From Blakeslea trispora (Eukaryota > Mucoromycota > Mucoromycetes > Mucorales > Choanephoraceae), in NCBI GenBank assembly GCA_025331445.1, contig JAIWNE010000049.1, forward strand, positions 163,084 to 227,083: a DNA stretch of 64,000 nt, given 5' to 3'. Each line of letters starts with the position of its first letter. Within the stretch, counting starts at the first letter, position 1. The notes beneath the pieces are model-generated. The model searched no databases. It saw only the letters and a list, made by a program, of their open reading frames with translations, and was not told where the DNA came from. Below are positions 12,540-26,183 of this stretch, piece by piece. The position numbers and the translations under genes were made by a program.

Positions 12540-15500
12540 ATGGAAAAGGCTTATAAGCTTGAAGAAGGTAATTCTTCGTTAACCTCGTTCAACTTTATAC
12601 CTGAGGGCGACGAAGAAGGGCTGATCTCAAAGATATTTTCCAAGTTCAAGACAGCAGTGTCAGGACCGAACCAACAACAACCATTATCACCTACTCAAAC
12701 AGTACCTTTTTCAAATGAAACGTCGGAACCTGCTGTCAATGCAAAAATACCCGTTCTTAATAAAATACCGCCTACACCAGCTGCCAATGAAAATGCTATG
12801 GAGATAAACAAAAGTCAACCTATACCCACCACACCTTTGATACCCTTGACAAAGACATCTTCTATCGATAGTGATACGCAGTCTGTCATGACAACTTTCT
12901 CTGTTTCAAACACAAACTCGTTGAGTCGGATCTTGAATCGATTACGTGGTAGTGAGCCATCTGATAACAACAAAGAGTTTTGGATGCCTGATGAGCAATG
13001 CAAAGAATGCGTAAGATGTAATGCACCTTTCAACTTGTTTAGAAGAAAACACCATTGCCGTACTTGTGGTAAGGATTTTCTTTATTTGTTCTCTAACAAT
13101 CTTGGGTTGACAAAGTGATACATTACATAGGCAGGATTTTTTGTTCGAAATGTCTATCCAACAATATTCATACCAGTCAATCACTCCGAGTTTGTAACGA
13201 TTGTTATGTTAAATATATGGAAGGATACCGAGCAGATGATACTATATCGTTGCATGATGGTTATTCTTATTCTTCTATAGTAGACAACACCATGTCTTCT
13301 TCATTACATCAACAGCAACAACAACAGCAAAAGACCCTGTTGATACCAAGTGGCGATGATGATGAAAGCAGTGATGAGGAATTACAGCTGGAGCGTTCAG
13401 TCAACAGTTTTGACTTGCAAAGACCACCTAACCTTGAACTTCACTTCTCTCAGTCCACTTCATCCCTTCAGGCTGGAAGTGATTCTGAGATAGGCATAAA
13501 GAAATTGTTGACAAACACCTTTTTGAGAGGCGCTCCTCGGTCTCGAACAAGCACCATGAACTCGTTAGGGATTGATACCAGTGTGGCGGCCTTAGAGAGC
13601 GTAAAGCAGCAACAGCAGATGAACTCGCCTATGCCTTTCCGTAGAAATTCATTCCTTACATCTGTCAATACGCATCAGGATATAAACCAAAAAGACATGA
13701 TCAATGGATCCCCACTTGCCGGGCAAATAGGTGGAACTGTAGAGACCAATCCATCCGTGCAGCCCAACAATGACTTTTTTGAAGTAGAAGACGATGATAT
13801 AAGACGATGGGATAAGAATCCACGCAACCTGCTGAATTTTTTGGGTGGAGGGAATGGAGAGAGACCCAGTTCTGGTATTTTCAACAATATTCCTACATTC
13901 TTCTCTGATGATTATATGGAAAACACTGTGGTGCCTGTGCAAAGCACAAGTACAAGTACAATAGGCAAAGCATCTTCCTGGTTTATTCATAGACCACTGA
14001 GTTATACAAACAATGAGCGATCCAGTATGATGCGAAGGAGATTGAGCTTGACAGATGGTACAAGTAGCAACAGTCTGATGGGTGGATCCTCCAACGGCAA
14101 TAACATAAGCGGTAGCCCGACTTCTTCTCCTCGGCATGTTCGCGTACGTACAAAGAGTTTGATGCGCAATAATCTGATGTCTATGTCAGAGCAGATGGAA
14201 AATGGATACGAAAGCTCTGGTGGAAGCGGCAGTAATCGAAACTCCTTTCATCAACAGCAGCTCACTTCATCTATATCGACACCTACCGCCAGTGCCAATC
14301 GAAGTGTGACGCCTGATATGGAACAGATGCGTATCCTGTCGTCTTCCAGCACACATCCTGCAACCGTAGTGACACATGAGCAATGGGATAGCTCTTATAT
14401 TCAGTTAGCTCAGAATATCATTCATCATCTACTGGACGAAGCTGGTTTGCCACGACAACAATGGGAAGATATCATGCTACCTTTGCTCCTCAAAATAGCA
14501 GACGAAGTGCAACCGAACATTCGAATCCGTGATACTTTCAACATGAATCATTACATCAAAGTCAAGAAAGTACCTGGTGGTCTGCCACAAGACAGTTTTT
14601 ATGTCAATGGCGTTGTGTTTTCCAAAAATGTAGCCCATAAGGGCATGACACGCAGTATAAAGAATCCGTCTATTCTTATCCTTAACTTTGATCTAGATGG
14701 ATTTGGCGCAGCCAACACAAGTGCATTGGAAAGTAGACAAGAGTACCTCAAGTTTGAGCGCCTGCTTGCCTGGGAAAGAGATCATATGAATGCCTTGGTG
14801 TTGAAGATTGTAGGTTTGAAGCCTTCTGTCGTTCTCTTTTCCTCCAATGTGCCTAGGTCTGCCATTGAATGTTTAAACAAGCACAAGATTGTAGTAGCCT
14901 ATAACGTAAAAAAGCAAAAATTGGATGCTATTGCACGTTGTACAGATGCCACTGTCTTCAACTACAAGAATGAGTTATGGAACGCAAAGACAATACCCCC
15001 AAGTAAATGTGGTCTTTTTGAACCTATGACGATTATGCATGAATACCTGCCAAATCGACGCAAGACTTTTCTAATGTTTCACGATTGTCCAAAAGAACGT
15101 GGCGCTACCATTGTGCTGCGTGGTGGGGACTTGAAGTTATTGCATATTGTCAAGTTCATTATGAATTTTATGGTAAAAGTAGTCAATAACATCAATCTGG
15201 AAGCACAGCTACGTAAAGAATTTGCAACCCTCAGACGATGGTACCAGCCAACTTATCTAGACACACAGTTTATTCTCCAGGGAGAAGATAGTGCTCTAAT
15301 AGATCAAACTATGGACGGTAGTATATCGCCTCAGTTACGAGCCATGAACGGAAAAGCAATTACTGTATCTTCTTATAATCCAGAAGCAGATCCCATGCAT
15401 ACAGAAACGCAAAGTCTACTTTCAGTAGCTGAATCTCAAGTAACAGTCAATACCATCGACGTAAACGCTGCAAAGAAAAAGTCGCAACAGCAGTATCAGC

Positions 15501-18500
15501 AAAGCACAGTGGTTGTAGAGGATGATGACATTTGCCTAACTGCAGTGAATAGCGTCTTGAAGCTGTACCAAACGACTATATTGTCTATCTCTCCTGGTGT
15601 TACTTTACCCGTACCTCATATTTTGCTCAAATTGAAAGAATCACAAAAGAAGTTAATCGGACTCATACGGGAGCGTTTAGGTCCAAATATTACTGGAAGC
15701 ATACTTGCCTCCACACCAGATGCAAGCACAGGCCACACACCTGTCTCGCCTTCACTAGATGAAAAACAACTTCATGTTAAGCCCATTATTCCTCCTATTC
15801 CTATTGATTTGATGCATATGCCAGATTACCTAAAAGCATTTGATGCTTATCTCGAGCATGATCTAGAATATAGACATTATCAGGAGCTTCATTTGCAATC
15901 ATGGCTTTTATTCAAGAAATACATTGGAGGGATCCATCAGTATCTCTCACCTATTTATCATCAGCAAATCTTAGTACGTCGCACCACAAACCCTATGGAT
16001 AATCATACGATACCTTGTGAAAAGGCTGCTCTTGATCCTTATGACTATTATAATCCAATGGGTGATTGTACTCTTGGTCAATACATCTTGAACTCAACCA
16101 AAGAAGCCTATACAAAATGTTCTTCCAAAATGTGCGAAGGCGCACTTATTTTCCATGATCGAACATACTCTCATGGAAATGCTCAGATCAAGGTTCAAAT
16201 CTATGTCGAAGACGATAACGGAGAAGACGAGTTGATAGAAGAAAAGGTTGATATCAGTCGAGATGAATACCTTCGCAAAATTCCTATATTTATGGGTACG
16301 CATTGTAACATCTGTAATGTAGCTCATGATTGGAGACCCATGTCAGATCTATTACAACGATACTCATTTGGAAAATTCCTGGAACTTTTGTTCTATCAAT
16401 CGGAACCAGTGCCTCTTTTTGATGAAGATGAAGGTGATTATTTCTCAAGACAAGGTCAAATGGGTTGCCCGCATGGGTTTTACAGGGATCACACAATTTC
16501 TTTTCGCATTCAAAACCTCTCTGTCAACTTCACTCATGCTATAGTAAAAGTGGTCGAGGTTCAGCCACCACCTCTACATTTGAGGTATAGCTCAAAACAA
16601 CAGATGGCCATTAAGGATGCTGCTCTTGATTCAACTCGGTCAAAGATAGCCAAGTTCTTTGACTCTATCATTGAACGTAACAAGCAGTTCTCGTATGATA
16701 TTGTCCAGCCAAACATGATTGAGTTATGCAAAGAGTATTTGCAGGAGATGTCTCAAGAGGCCATTAAGAGTAAGAAAAATCTGTTACAAAAGTTACAGAT
16801 GGAATATGCTACAAGTGCACCTACTGATACATTACAAATGAACAACGTGATGACCGAGTTGCAAAATCATGCTGTATCTTGGGATTTAAAATACATGGAT
16901 TTTGCCAGACGATTTATTAGACCTGAAAGAGAATTAAGAAGGCTTACAACAAACCATTTACGAAGAATGTTTCCTGCAGAAAGTCTTTATAGTAGCAGTA
17001 GTACTAGTCCTCCAGCTGTATCGAATCTTAGTTTGAGAACAAAGCGTGCAATCGAGGCTACTGATCTGCCTTTGCTGGATGTAGGACTAGACCAAGACGA
17101 CTTGTATGAGTCATCAGAAGCGGAATTGAGTGAACGACTGGGTTTTGAAGACCAAATGTTGGGCTTTAAGGAGCAACCAACTTTAGGTGAATCACCTACT
17201 GAGTCATACCCTTGGTACGATGAGCTAAAGCGATTTGATCAATTGTTTTTGCAAGATGGCAAGGAAAATGTTCAAGAAGACATTAGCTCAAGCGTAAGCA
17301 GTAGTCTCTCTTATAGCTATCACAGTCATCGAAACAGTAGCCGCCGAAAATCACTTAGCATAGGAGTAAGAAATGCAGCAGCCAGTGAATCTTCGGCCAA
17401 AAATCTGCTCTCTTCATCACCTTCTGGTAGCAAGTCAAAGCTAAAATCAGTTGATCAAGATACTCGCGATTTAGATCCTAGTGTAGCACGACGACTATCG
17501 CTTGAGTTGATGAAAGATGCGCCTAAAAAGAAGAAGGAGCAACAGCAGATGGATGAGAAGAAACCAGAGAAAAAGAGTCAGAAGCAACCTCAGGAATCAC
17601 GTATAGCTAGATTGGCACCAAACCCTTCGCCTCTTAAGACGACCCCCTCTACACCTCTTCCTCGTTCAACTGTAGTTTCATCTAACGAGGTTGTGAACGA
17701 AAGTCAATCCAAACTCATTCGCCAAGCGGCAGCTCTTCCTCTTCTTTCCTCCACTACCTATAAGCGATTAGCAGGATTATTACCTGATCCAATGGTCGGT
17801 AAGTCTAAAAGCTCACCTTCGCCAGGTAATTATCTTCCTAGTCAGCAGAAGAGAGCAATCCCTTATCAAAAGCTCATTGAAAACAAAACTCAAAATCGCA
17901 AGCCGCAGTTTCAAGAGCCAGCCATGGTGTCTAAAGAGTCCAGTGAAATACCTTCCATCAAAACAAATTTTTATCGTGGATCGCCTTATGCTACTAAAAC
18001 TCAAGATAGATCAACCATTGCATATAGATATGGCTTTATGGGCAGCTTAAACAACACTGTATCAACAGATCGTCGGTTGGGAACTACTGGTATAACTAAT
18101 CCTATAAGCACAGCAATGGCAGCTGCTGCCGCCGCCTCAGCATCAGCATCAGCAGCAGCAACGGCAACGGCAAAAACAACAACAAGCCCAACAGCTATCA
18201 ATAAAATTTCAATAAGCACTGTTCAAGACTTGACTATTGCTAGACCGCGTTCACGCACAATGGCTATTGTTGGCAATTCGAACTCGTCATCAATTGCTCA
18301 GCAGGCATTAGCAATCACTCGCATAAATGGTCGTACTTCAACTTCTTCAACATCCAACAACAGCAGACCTACAACACACAAAGTCTCTTATAGTAACTCC
18401 CTTCTTCCTCTACCTACTTCCAATAGATATCAACAAAATGGGCAGCTTTCCGAAGGTAAAATACCCACTCGTATACGCCAAAGACTTCCAAGCAAGGCTT

Positions 18501-20679
18501 CCCTGGAACCTTACACAAAAATCAAAGAAATAATCAATGACGACGAATCATGCTTTTCGTCTTCTTCTGAAGAAGAGGATGAGTCTGAGGAGTTAGCCAA
18601 GACAGTGCATGACTCTAGTAATGCTCTATCCGATGAAGAAGATGACGAAGAAGGGTGTGATGAACAACGTTTGCTACCGTTTCAGCACAGAACGTTCTCG
18701 CTCAACTTTACCGATGAGTATGACGAGTATTTGGGACGTGAAGTTGTGCCGAATATTCTAGAGTTGGAGCAATTTCATCAAGAGCATCAACTGCAGATGT
18801 CAAAGAATACTTTGCCCTTTTTGAGTGTAGAGTCAGGGATGGTATCCGATAGAAAAAACGACCATATTGCAAGCCAATTAGGAACAAAGAGCAACAGTGT
18901 AAGTATTATGGAGACAGATGGTTTGCTGAGAAGTCCTGGGTCGTTAGCAACAGCCATAGGTAAGTTGTGAAAAACAGCTTAAAAAAAAGGATATACAGCA
19001 AAAGAGGATAACAATGAAAAACAAAATTGTTTATTAGATTCAGGTTCAAATGCATCTAATATCGACTGGTCTACAAACACGACTGGAAGAAACTCAATCA
19101 TGAAAGCAATCACTTATGTTTTGGCAGAAAAAAGTATCAACAATTTGGCTCCTTTAGAATATCCATTTAGCCCCAACGAGCATATTTTTGCAGACTCAAA
19201 TATACTTGTGCGAGAGGATGAGCCAAGTAGTATAATTTCATATATGCTAGGAAGCACATTCTATAACGAGAAACTACAAAAAAAGCAAGAATTGCGTATG
19301 TCAAAGGCCTCCAACTTATTCGACAATGAATCAAAAGAAAAGCAACCTGAATCGCCTTTGAATGAAAACAAGTCCTTCTTCTCTGAAATGTTCCCCGAGA
19401 CAGACGAACGAGAAAGGCCATGGAGATTCTGTAAGTAACTTACATGAGACAACAAATGTAAGACTTATTCGACAAAATAGCTTTCCAAGGAGGATCTACA
19501 AGTTTCACATGTAAAATTTACTTTGCAGAACAATTTGACATGTTACGTAAGAGTTGTGGTTGTGATGAAATTTTCATTTCATCTTTGGCAAGATGCACAA
19601 ACTACAATGCCTCTGGTGGCAAGTCTGGCTCTATATTTTTGAAAACAAAAGGTAAAAAAAAAGCAACAAGAATACAATGTTGTCTCTCTTTCTTTTTTTT
19701 TTTTTGCTTGATTGTTAAAGCTTTGGGCTACTAGATGAACGATTTTTGATCAAGCAAATCTCCAAATATGAAATGGATGCTTTTCTGGGATCTGCCAACA
19801 AATACTTTATGTATATGTTTAATGAGGTGTTTGATAAAGGAGTAAGTAAAAGGGAAAAAAAGAATAAAAAAAAAAAGGTCAAAATGCTTTAGAATTAAAC
19901 AATTTAAAAAAAGATTCCTACAGTCTTGTGTAAGATCTTTGGTCTGTATCGCATAGGCTTTTACAACAATTTAAGTGGTAAATCAATGAAAATGGATATC
20001 TTGGTCATGGAGAACCTCTTTTACGATACATCTGTCAAAAGGGTAAGTCTATAGTAAGAAGAAGAGTCCGGTTTTTTTTTATTAAACAGCCTGCTGCTGT
20101 AGGTTTACGATTTAAAGGGCTCAATGCGAAACAGATATGCAGAAAAAACTGGTAAAGAAGTTGAAGTCTTTTTGGACGAGAACTTGGTTGAAAGTAAGGC
20201 AAAACAGGAAAGTGAAATGTGTCTGTAGTGTTTGACCGTTTGAATTAGTTATCAGCAAAACACCATTGTATATGCGTGTGGACACTAAATATAACCTTTC
20301 AGACTCACTGTATAATGATACACAATTTCTTCTTTCACTTGACGTGATGGATTACTCTCTTTTGGTTGGATTTGATGAAGACTCTGATGAGATTGTTGTT
20401 GGCATTGTTGGTAAGTTTCATCAAGGCAATATAGTTTCATCAAAGCATTTTGGTTTAACGGCTGTCTTCTTCTTTTGCCTCTTCATGACTTTAGATTTCA
20501 TCCGAACATTTACATGGGACAAAAAGTTAGAAAGCTGGGTCAAAGAGTCTGGTATGCTTGGTGGAGGCAAAAAGGATCCCACCATAGTATCACCAAGAAT
20601 GTATCGCAAGAGATTTAGATCTGCTATTGATCTCTACTTTTGTATGATTCCTGACTTCTGGACGTTGATCCTTGATTAA
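12540..20679 (+). CDS. FAB1: 1-phosphatidylinositol-3-phosphate 5-kinase (Fab1/PIKfyve)
   Basis: Nine exons: 12540-13068, 13131-18959, 19038-19430, 19481-19651, 19735-19841, 19914-20042, 20103-20193, 20249-20410 and 20495-20679. They total 7596 nt (2531 aa). It makes PI(3,5)P2 from PI3P on endosome and vacuole membranes. A FYVE zinc finger lies at about residues 148-210 ([26 protein letters not shown]). A TCP-1/chaperonin-like domain spans about 685-860. A Cys-rich Fab1-specific region starts near 1130 ([18 protein letters not shown]). The PIP-kinase domain fills the last 380 or so residues ([53 protein letters not shown]). Low-complexity Ser, Gln and Ala/Thr runs separate the domains. Exon 2 alone is 5.8 kb, whereas the kinase domain is split into seven small exons. 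ATG 12540 is the first in-frame ATG. The length is near that of other fungal Fab1 proteins. Confidence 0.95.
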
Positions 20680-21082
20680 TTGAATAAAGGAACCACACAA
20701 TTAAACTTATTCTAATTTGCATCTTGCTATTGCTTTTCTTTCTACAGTTTTCTGATGATATCGAATTTGATAACACTGTATGTTCCCGAAAGGAATAAAG
20801 AAAAATATGTGATTAGCGCCCTGCTTCCATGGATCTACTTTCAGAATTACCTGTTTACTCGAAACAAGATATAGACGAGGACATCAGATATATTTTACCA
20901 AGCTAGAGATAAAATGCTTTCTAATTTTGGAGCATGCATCGTATCCAATAAAAGCACATGATTTTTTCCCAATACAACTGATGAATGTCTTGTATAAGAA
21001 CTGTTTCTGTTTTCAATTACATTGACTTTTTTTCTTTTCTCTAAAAAAAAATTCTTTGCAACCTCTGTCTTTCGCTTCAAAT
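20680..21082. other. Intergenic region between FAB1 and glutamine synthetase
   Basis: About 400 nt between two genes on the same strand. It holds AATAAA-like A-rich motifs near 20686 and 20796 that could serve FAB1 polyadenylation, and a T-rich tract before the glutamine synthetase start. No TATA box is certain. Confidence 0.4.
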
Positions 21083-22153
21083 ATGGCTATTGTATCGAAT
21101 TCAGGTATTCTGCAAAAATACCTTTCCCTTGCTCAAAATAAAAAAATTCAGATTGAATATGTTTGGATTGATGCTAAAGGAGGACTCAGAAGCAAGACTC
21201 GTACTTTAGACTTTCTACCAAAAACAGCTGATGAATTGCCCGAATGGAATTTCGACGGCTCTTCTACTGGTCAAGCCAAAGGCCATAATTCTGATGTGCT
21301 GATTCAACCTGTTGCCATGTTTGCTGATCCTTTCCGCGGTGGTGAAAACAAAATAGTACTTTGTGAAACATTCAACAATGATGGAACGCCTCATTCCACC
21401 AATCATCGTCATGCTTGTAAGATAACAATGGATCTTTATGCAGCCAGCAAACCTTGGTTCGGCATTGAACAAGAGTATATGTTATTCAACCCTGAAACTT
21501 CAAAGCCCTATGGTTGGCCAATGAACGGTTTTCCTGAACCCCAGGGAAAGTATTATTGCGGTGTTGGTGCTGGAAGGATATTTGGACGCGATATTGTAGA
21601 AGCGCATTACCGTGCCTGCTTATATGCTGGTGTCCAGATTTCTGGCGTAAACGCTGAGGTAGCTCCCAGTCAATTTGAGTTTCAAATAGGTCCTTGTGAA
21701 GGTATTGCAGTTTCCGATCATCTGTGGGTAGCTCGCTACATTCTGGAGCGGATCTCAGAGGATTTTGGTGTTGTTGTCTCAATACATCCTAAGCCTGTAA
21801 AGGGTGATTGGAATGGTGCAGGTTGCCACACAAATGTTTCCACCCAAGAAATGCGACAAGAAGGAGGGCTGGTGGCTATAGAAAAGGCTATCAAGAAATT
21901 AGAGCTACGCCACACTGAGCATATTGCCGTTTATGGTGAAGACAATGATCAGCGTCTAACAGGCAGACACGAAACAGGCCACATAGATGATTTCAGTTAT
22001 GGTATGGCCAATCGTGGGGCTTCCATTCGTATTCCTCGTCATGTTGGGATTGAAGGAAAAGGGTATTTTGAAGATCGCCGCCCTGCGTCTAACATTGATC
22101 CCTATCGTGTTACGAATATTATTGTAGAATCTATATGTTTAGCTGATGCTTGA
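21083..22153 (+). CDS. GLN1: Glutamine synthetase (type II)
   Basis: Single exon, 356 aa from the ATG at 21083, a normal length for eukaryotic GSII. It joins ammonia to glutamate using ATP. Visible motifs are [11 protein letters not shown] (about residue 55), [10 protein letters not shown] (metal-binding glutamates, about 126), the ATP-site signature [15 protein letters not shown] (about 237), RLTGRHET (about 291) and [10 protein letters not shown] with [12 protein letters not shown] near the end. One conserved block deviates: it reads [13 protein letters not shown] where the family consensus is EVMPGQWEFQVGP, so Gly and Trp are replaced by Ser and Phe. No intron is present, unlike nearly all its neighbours. 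This could mark a diverged paralogue rather than the main housekeeping enzyme; the catalytic residues look intact. Confidence 0.93.
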   Translation: MAIVSNSGILQKYLSLAQNKKIQIEYVWIDAKGGLRSKTRTLDFLPKTADELPEWNFDGSSTGQAKGHNSDVLIQPVAMFADPFRGGENKIVLCETFNNDGTPHSTNHRHACKITMDLYAASKPWFGIEQEYMLFNPETSKPYGWPMNGFPEPQGKYYCGVGAGRIFGRDIVEAHYRACLYAGVQISGVNAEVAPSQFEFQIGPCEGIAVSDHLWVARYILERISEDFGVVVSIHPKPVKGDWNGAGCHTNVSTQEMRQEGGLVAIEKAIKKLELRHTEHIAVYGEDNDQRLTGRHETGHIDDFSYGMANRGASIRIPRHVGIEGKGYFEDRRPASNIDPYRVTNIIVESICLADA

Positions 22154-24198
22154 TTTCTAGTTGCAGAAGAGTGTTTATAGGTATCATGCCAAATGTTTCA
22201 GTTACTCCCCTCTTCTTTGTACCTGTAATCGCTTGCTTGGTTTTTTTTTAATTAGTATTCAGATTATAAAGAGCCGTTTAGCTAGATTTGTCTTTTGAAG
22301 ATCAATTAGATGACTTGTATGAAAAATAGAATCCTGTTCTATTCTAGAATTTATAATGCTCTGTTGCTGTTTATCCCTCTTCTCACACATTGAATAACTT
22401 TGTTGGCGTAAAAAGAAAAACTTGTCTAGTGTCTGTCAATGGGATATATTAGTGCTTGATATAATGCTATAGATGACATTTATTATGAAAAGCAGTAATT
22501 GATCTTTAGTGAATGTCTAGAAACCTCATAAAAATCAGATTCTTACAAGTCTTGAACAAGTCAAAAATTTAATCTTTTTTTTTTTCTATCAAAATTAAAC
22601 TGTTTGGCATTTACTTTATATGCTGTAATATATAGATCCCATTGTTTCTCAAAGCGCTATTTTGAATATACACAGTAAAATTTTTCTGTATGTGCATAAT
22701 TGAGCAAGAGCTTTGGACGAAGCGGTGTTGCAAAGCAATAAAGATTACTATAAGGAGCCAAACAGCAAATTAGACTATACTAACGCTTGGTATGTTACCA
22801 AAAAAAAAACAAGATCGCATTGTACATGTTGTATCTTTATATTCTCATTTCAATTGCTATTCAAAAATGCTGCTTGTATTTTGTGTATGTCTGATGGCAC
22901 TGTGGCAACTATTTCTAAGATAGATGTCTCTAGAAAAAAACACACATATAACATGATTTACGGCTTGAAGTAATTAGGCTTGTAGGGCAATTGTTCTCGT
23001 AGCTGTTGAGCAAATTATTCATCTGAGATATAAAAAGAGGGGGGGGGGGAAAGGACTTTACATGAGTAAATTGAAATTCGGAATCAAACACAATGAAGGC
23101 AGAGAAAGAAGGAGTACCGAGCAAAGCTTTGATCTGAAAGACGAAAATTGAACTAAAAGGGAGAATAAGCATAGTCATTTAAAGCAGGCCCGCCTATCGC
23201 TTATTAGTGTTTGGCATCCCTATAGATACATACTCTGACACAGCAAGTAACTAAACCATCGTGAGTTCCAGTTGCTGTTTTCTTTGTTTCTCTTAAGCTT
23301 TTTTTGCTACTGCTTTAAGAAAGGTATTACAAACTCAAATGCCATAGCTCCCTCAGTTTCTCACAGATAATGCTGCTGATGTATGCGTGTGCCTTTTTTT
23401 TTTCTGCATTGATTATTATTTTGTTGGAGATATTTAAAATTTAGACACAGGGAGAATTGCCCCCTTCACAGTTTGTTCTCTTTCATGTCCTTGGCCCTTT
23501 TTTTTAAAAAAAGACCATCAAGTTGAAAATTTTCAACACAAAAAAAGTCAATACCATAATTTATACCATAATTTCTGAAGAAATCAAGTAATAATCAATC
23601 GAGGCTAATCAAGGGTTCTCGTGTAATATACCTTAGACGCATATGCAAGCACCTGAATAACTTTAGCTAACCTCAACTAAGCAAAGCATGTATTCATAGA
23701 GTCTAGTACTACGATAGGTTTACTTTTTTTTTTCTGGGCATGTGAATGAGCATGGTTTATCCGCCGATTTGTACATAAATCTTTTTATTTGACATAGTAA
23801 ATGCTTACTTGCTCTTCCTCGAGATTTTTCCCTTTTTTTTTAAGCAATTCAGACGTAGTTTTTTTCTTACAGCTTAATGTAAGAGTCTCGGTGATAGATA
23901 GGGTAAGCGGTAGATTCCTTTCTCTGCGAAAGAGCAAAAGTTCATTTCCATAAAGTTGAAAGTAACCTGTCTGTGTCACAATGACTTTAATGAACTGCAA
24001 TGAACTATCGGAAATAGAATTATGAAATAGATCGCCTTATCAAAAAAAAAGTTTAGGTGAAACAGACAACCAACAAACTGTAGATTGAGCCCTTTTTTTT
24101 TTCTTGCGTTTCTTTTTTTTTTTTTTTTCAGAATTTTCTTCTCCTTTTCTTACTTTCTTTCTCTCTCTTTTCTTTGTTTTTGCTTCTAAACCACTGTC
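22154..24198. other. Intergenic region, 2.0 kb
   Basis: Only short frames and A/T-rich tracts are seen, including a G10 run near 23041 and poly-T runs before the next gene. A pyrimidine-rich leader (24120-24190) directly precedes the start at 24199, a common fungal promoter trait. Confidence 0.5.
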
Positions 24199-25830
24199 AT
24201 GAAGAAAGGGACAGTGCGTACAGCTATAGTCATCTTTGTGTTTGTCATTATAACATATACATTCACTAATTATGTGTACAAGACAAACCAGCCTTACTCT
24301 TCTCCAGAGCCCTCAGCCATAGTTATACCAAAAGAAGCATCAAAAGATCAAGAGAAACAATACCAAAGCATTTTTCGACCTAAAATCCAAAAGATCGACA
24401 CTCGTGCAGATGAAGAATTTATGTCCTTTTTTCCACACGGGTAAATGTCCTGATTTGATCATTTTCGTTTCTTTTTTTTTATTTATTAATATTTCCATTC
24501 AAGTGACTTTGCTACACAACATGAAGCAGTCAGAAATGCATTTCGTATCGCCCTAGAAACCAAACGCACACTTATTTTGCCGCATATCCGCCTTGGCAAG
24601 AGAGAAATTCCATGGGCGCCATTCCCCATTCTACAAAAGTATTACGAGTCGCAAGATAAAGACGTGCTAAAATTAGCTTGTGCAAAGAAACACACAAATT
24701 GGTATACCCAATATCAGCCTTGTCGCGACTTGAACCAGTGGATCGAGTTGCCTTGGTCTAGTCTTTTTGATCTCAAGGCAGTAACTGATCAGTTCGACAT
24801 CCGCATCATTGAGCGTTCTTGGGATCATGGTTGGGGCGTCCATGAAGCAAAGTTAAGCCACATTGGCTTGACACAAGATGATGTTATTGTAGTTGATGCC
24901 AACAGTTTTCCAAGTAACGGATCAGACTGGGAACTAAAACAGCAAATATCTGTTGACAACCTTGTTGAAGAGGCAGAGCAGAGCATGACACTTAAAGCAC
25001 CTTTGAAAAACTTGGTTACATCTGATCAGCTGTTGAAGTTGAAGCAAAAGTACGTTCAATTTGGGTCGCTTGTCTTTGGCCTCCGTTATCAGACAACACT
25101 TACCAAGCAGCAAGTTGCTTTGCAAAAGGCACTTAGAAGCACCGTCTTTACATCACCTAACCAATACAACATCATCAATAACGTCGCACATCAAATCACT
25201 CAGGCACTTGGTGGAACAGGCAAATTCAATGTGGTCCATATGAATTTAGAAACAATCTTAAAAGTAGAGCTACAAAACAGAGCTTCCATGAGCCGCGAGA
25301 ATGCAGAAATCGAGGGCAAGTCCTTTACTGATAAAACTGCGTATTTTGATTCAGACGGCGTTCCACTTAAAGGCAGTGAATTGCTAAAGCAGTTGAACTA
25401 CCAAGATCAATCTGAACTGATGTCAGCAGTAGTAAGAGAACTTCAGGGTGATATGCCCATCAACCAAGCTATCTCTGCCGCTTTACCTCTTCAACCTTCC
25501 TTACTTAAAGACTTTTTATCTGTTTCATCTGTCAAGGAACAACGACGAGATTTGTTGTCTGCATGCATAGACTACCATACGACTGTTGATCAAAGATATC
25601 CCATTTGCTTCCTGACCAACGATGTCTATTCTGATGTTTTTGCTCATCCTGAGTTGTTTGGTCCTTTCACAAAAGCTTTCCCTTGCACATTTACAAAGCA
25701 AGATGTATATGAATGGGGTGCTGTAGATCCCAAATGGGCCAGTCAAATCAACTTGCTACAGGATGTGGACTATGAAGACATTCTTTCACCAATTATAGAG
25801 ATTCTTGTTGCAAAAGAAGGTAAAAATTGA
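24199..25830 (+). CDS. Type II membrane protein, putative O-fucosyltransferase-like glycosyltransferase
   Basis: Two exons, 24199-24440 and 24504-25830, giving 522 aa. A short basic N-terminus (MKKGTVR) precedes one hydrophobic segment (about residues 9-27), the layout of a type II Golgi or ER enzyme. The lumenal part begins with FFPHGDFATQHEAVRNAFR and TLILPHIRLG. This resembles the first donor-binding loop of fungal GDP-fucose protein O-fucosyltransferase-like proteins, where a Gly-x-x-x-Gln/Asn-x-R-like loop is followed by a PxxRLG motif. No catalytic residue can be fixed by eye, so the enzymatic role is tentative. The gene ends at a stop that directly follows a possible splice donor (AAG|GTAAAA at 25820), which could in principle link to downstream sequence; a plain stop is preferred. 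Confidence 0.6.
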
Positions 25831-26183
25831 GGGAAAGTTTGTTGACAAACAAATAGCTTATCATTTCTGTTTTGTTTAGCTTATTCTTTCTTTGAGGTCC
25901 CAACTACAAAATTGACACGTTTACTGTCATGGCATTAACACATTCCCAGAAGCTGATTATTGATTGAGCATCTCCCTTGTGTATTCATCCCCTTTTTCTT
26001 TGTCTTATTTTCTTTCTCTCTTTTTTGATTTATTACCCCCCCCCCTTGCATTTCTGTCTCTTCTCACTTTTTTTTTAAATTTATTGCATGTATAAAGTGC
26101 CTTTTTAATTTATATTAGGCTCCAATAAAGTAACCTTTGATTTAGACACTTATTCTTTGCGTGATTTACTTACAGAATTGCAG
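25831..26183. other. Short intergenic region before the RabGAP gene
   Basis: About 350 nt with a C9 run near 26036. An intron-acceptor-like TTTATATTAG at 26110-26119 is followed by an open frame that runs into the RabGAP start. A leader exon or a longer N-terminus of the RabGAP is therefore possible, but I could not find its first exon. Confidence 0.4.

Noticed and set aside
21056..21082. Extension of glutamine synthetase by nine residues upstream of ATG 21083
   Set aside because: It would need a TTG start. The ATG at 21083 gives the normal family N-terminus and length.
24934..25125. Minus-strand and other-frame ORFs inside FAB1, VPS10, CCT, PTC7 and other genes
   Set aside because: They lie fully opposite or out of frame with conserved proteins and show the skewed composition of shadow frames.
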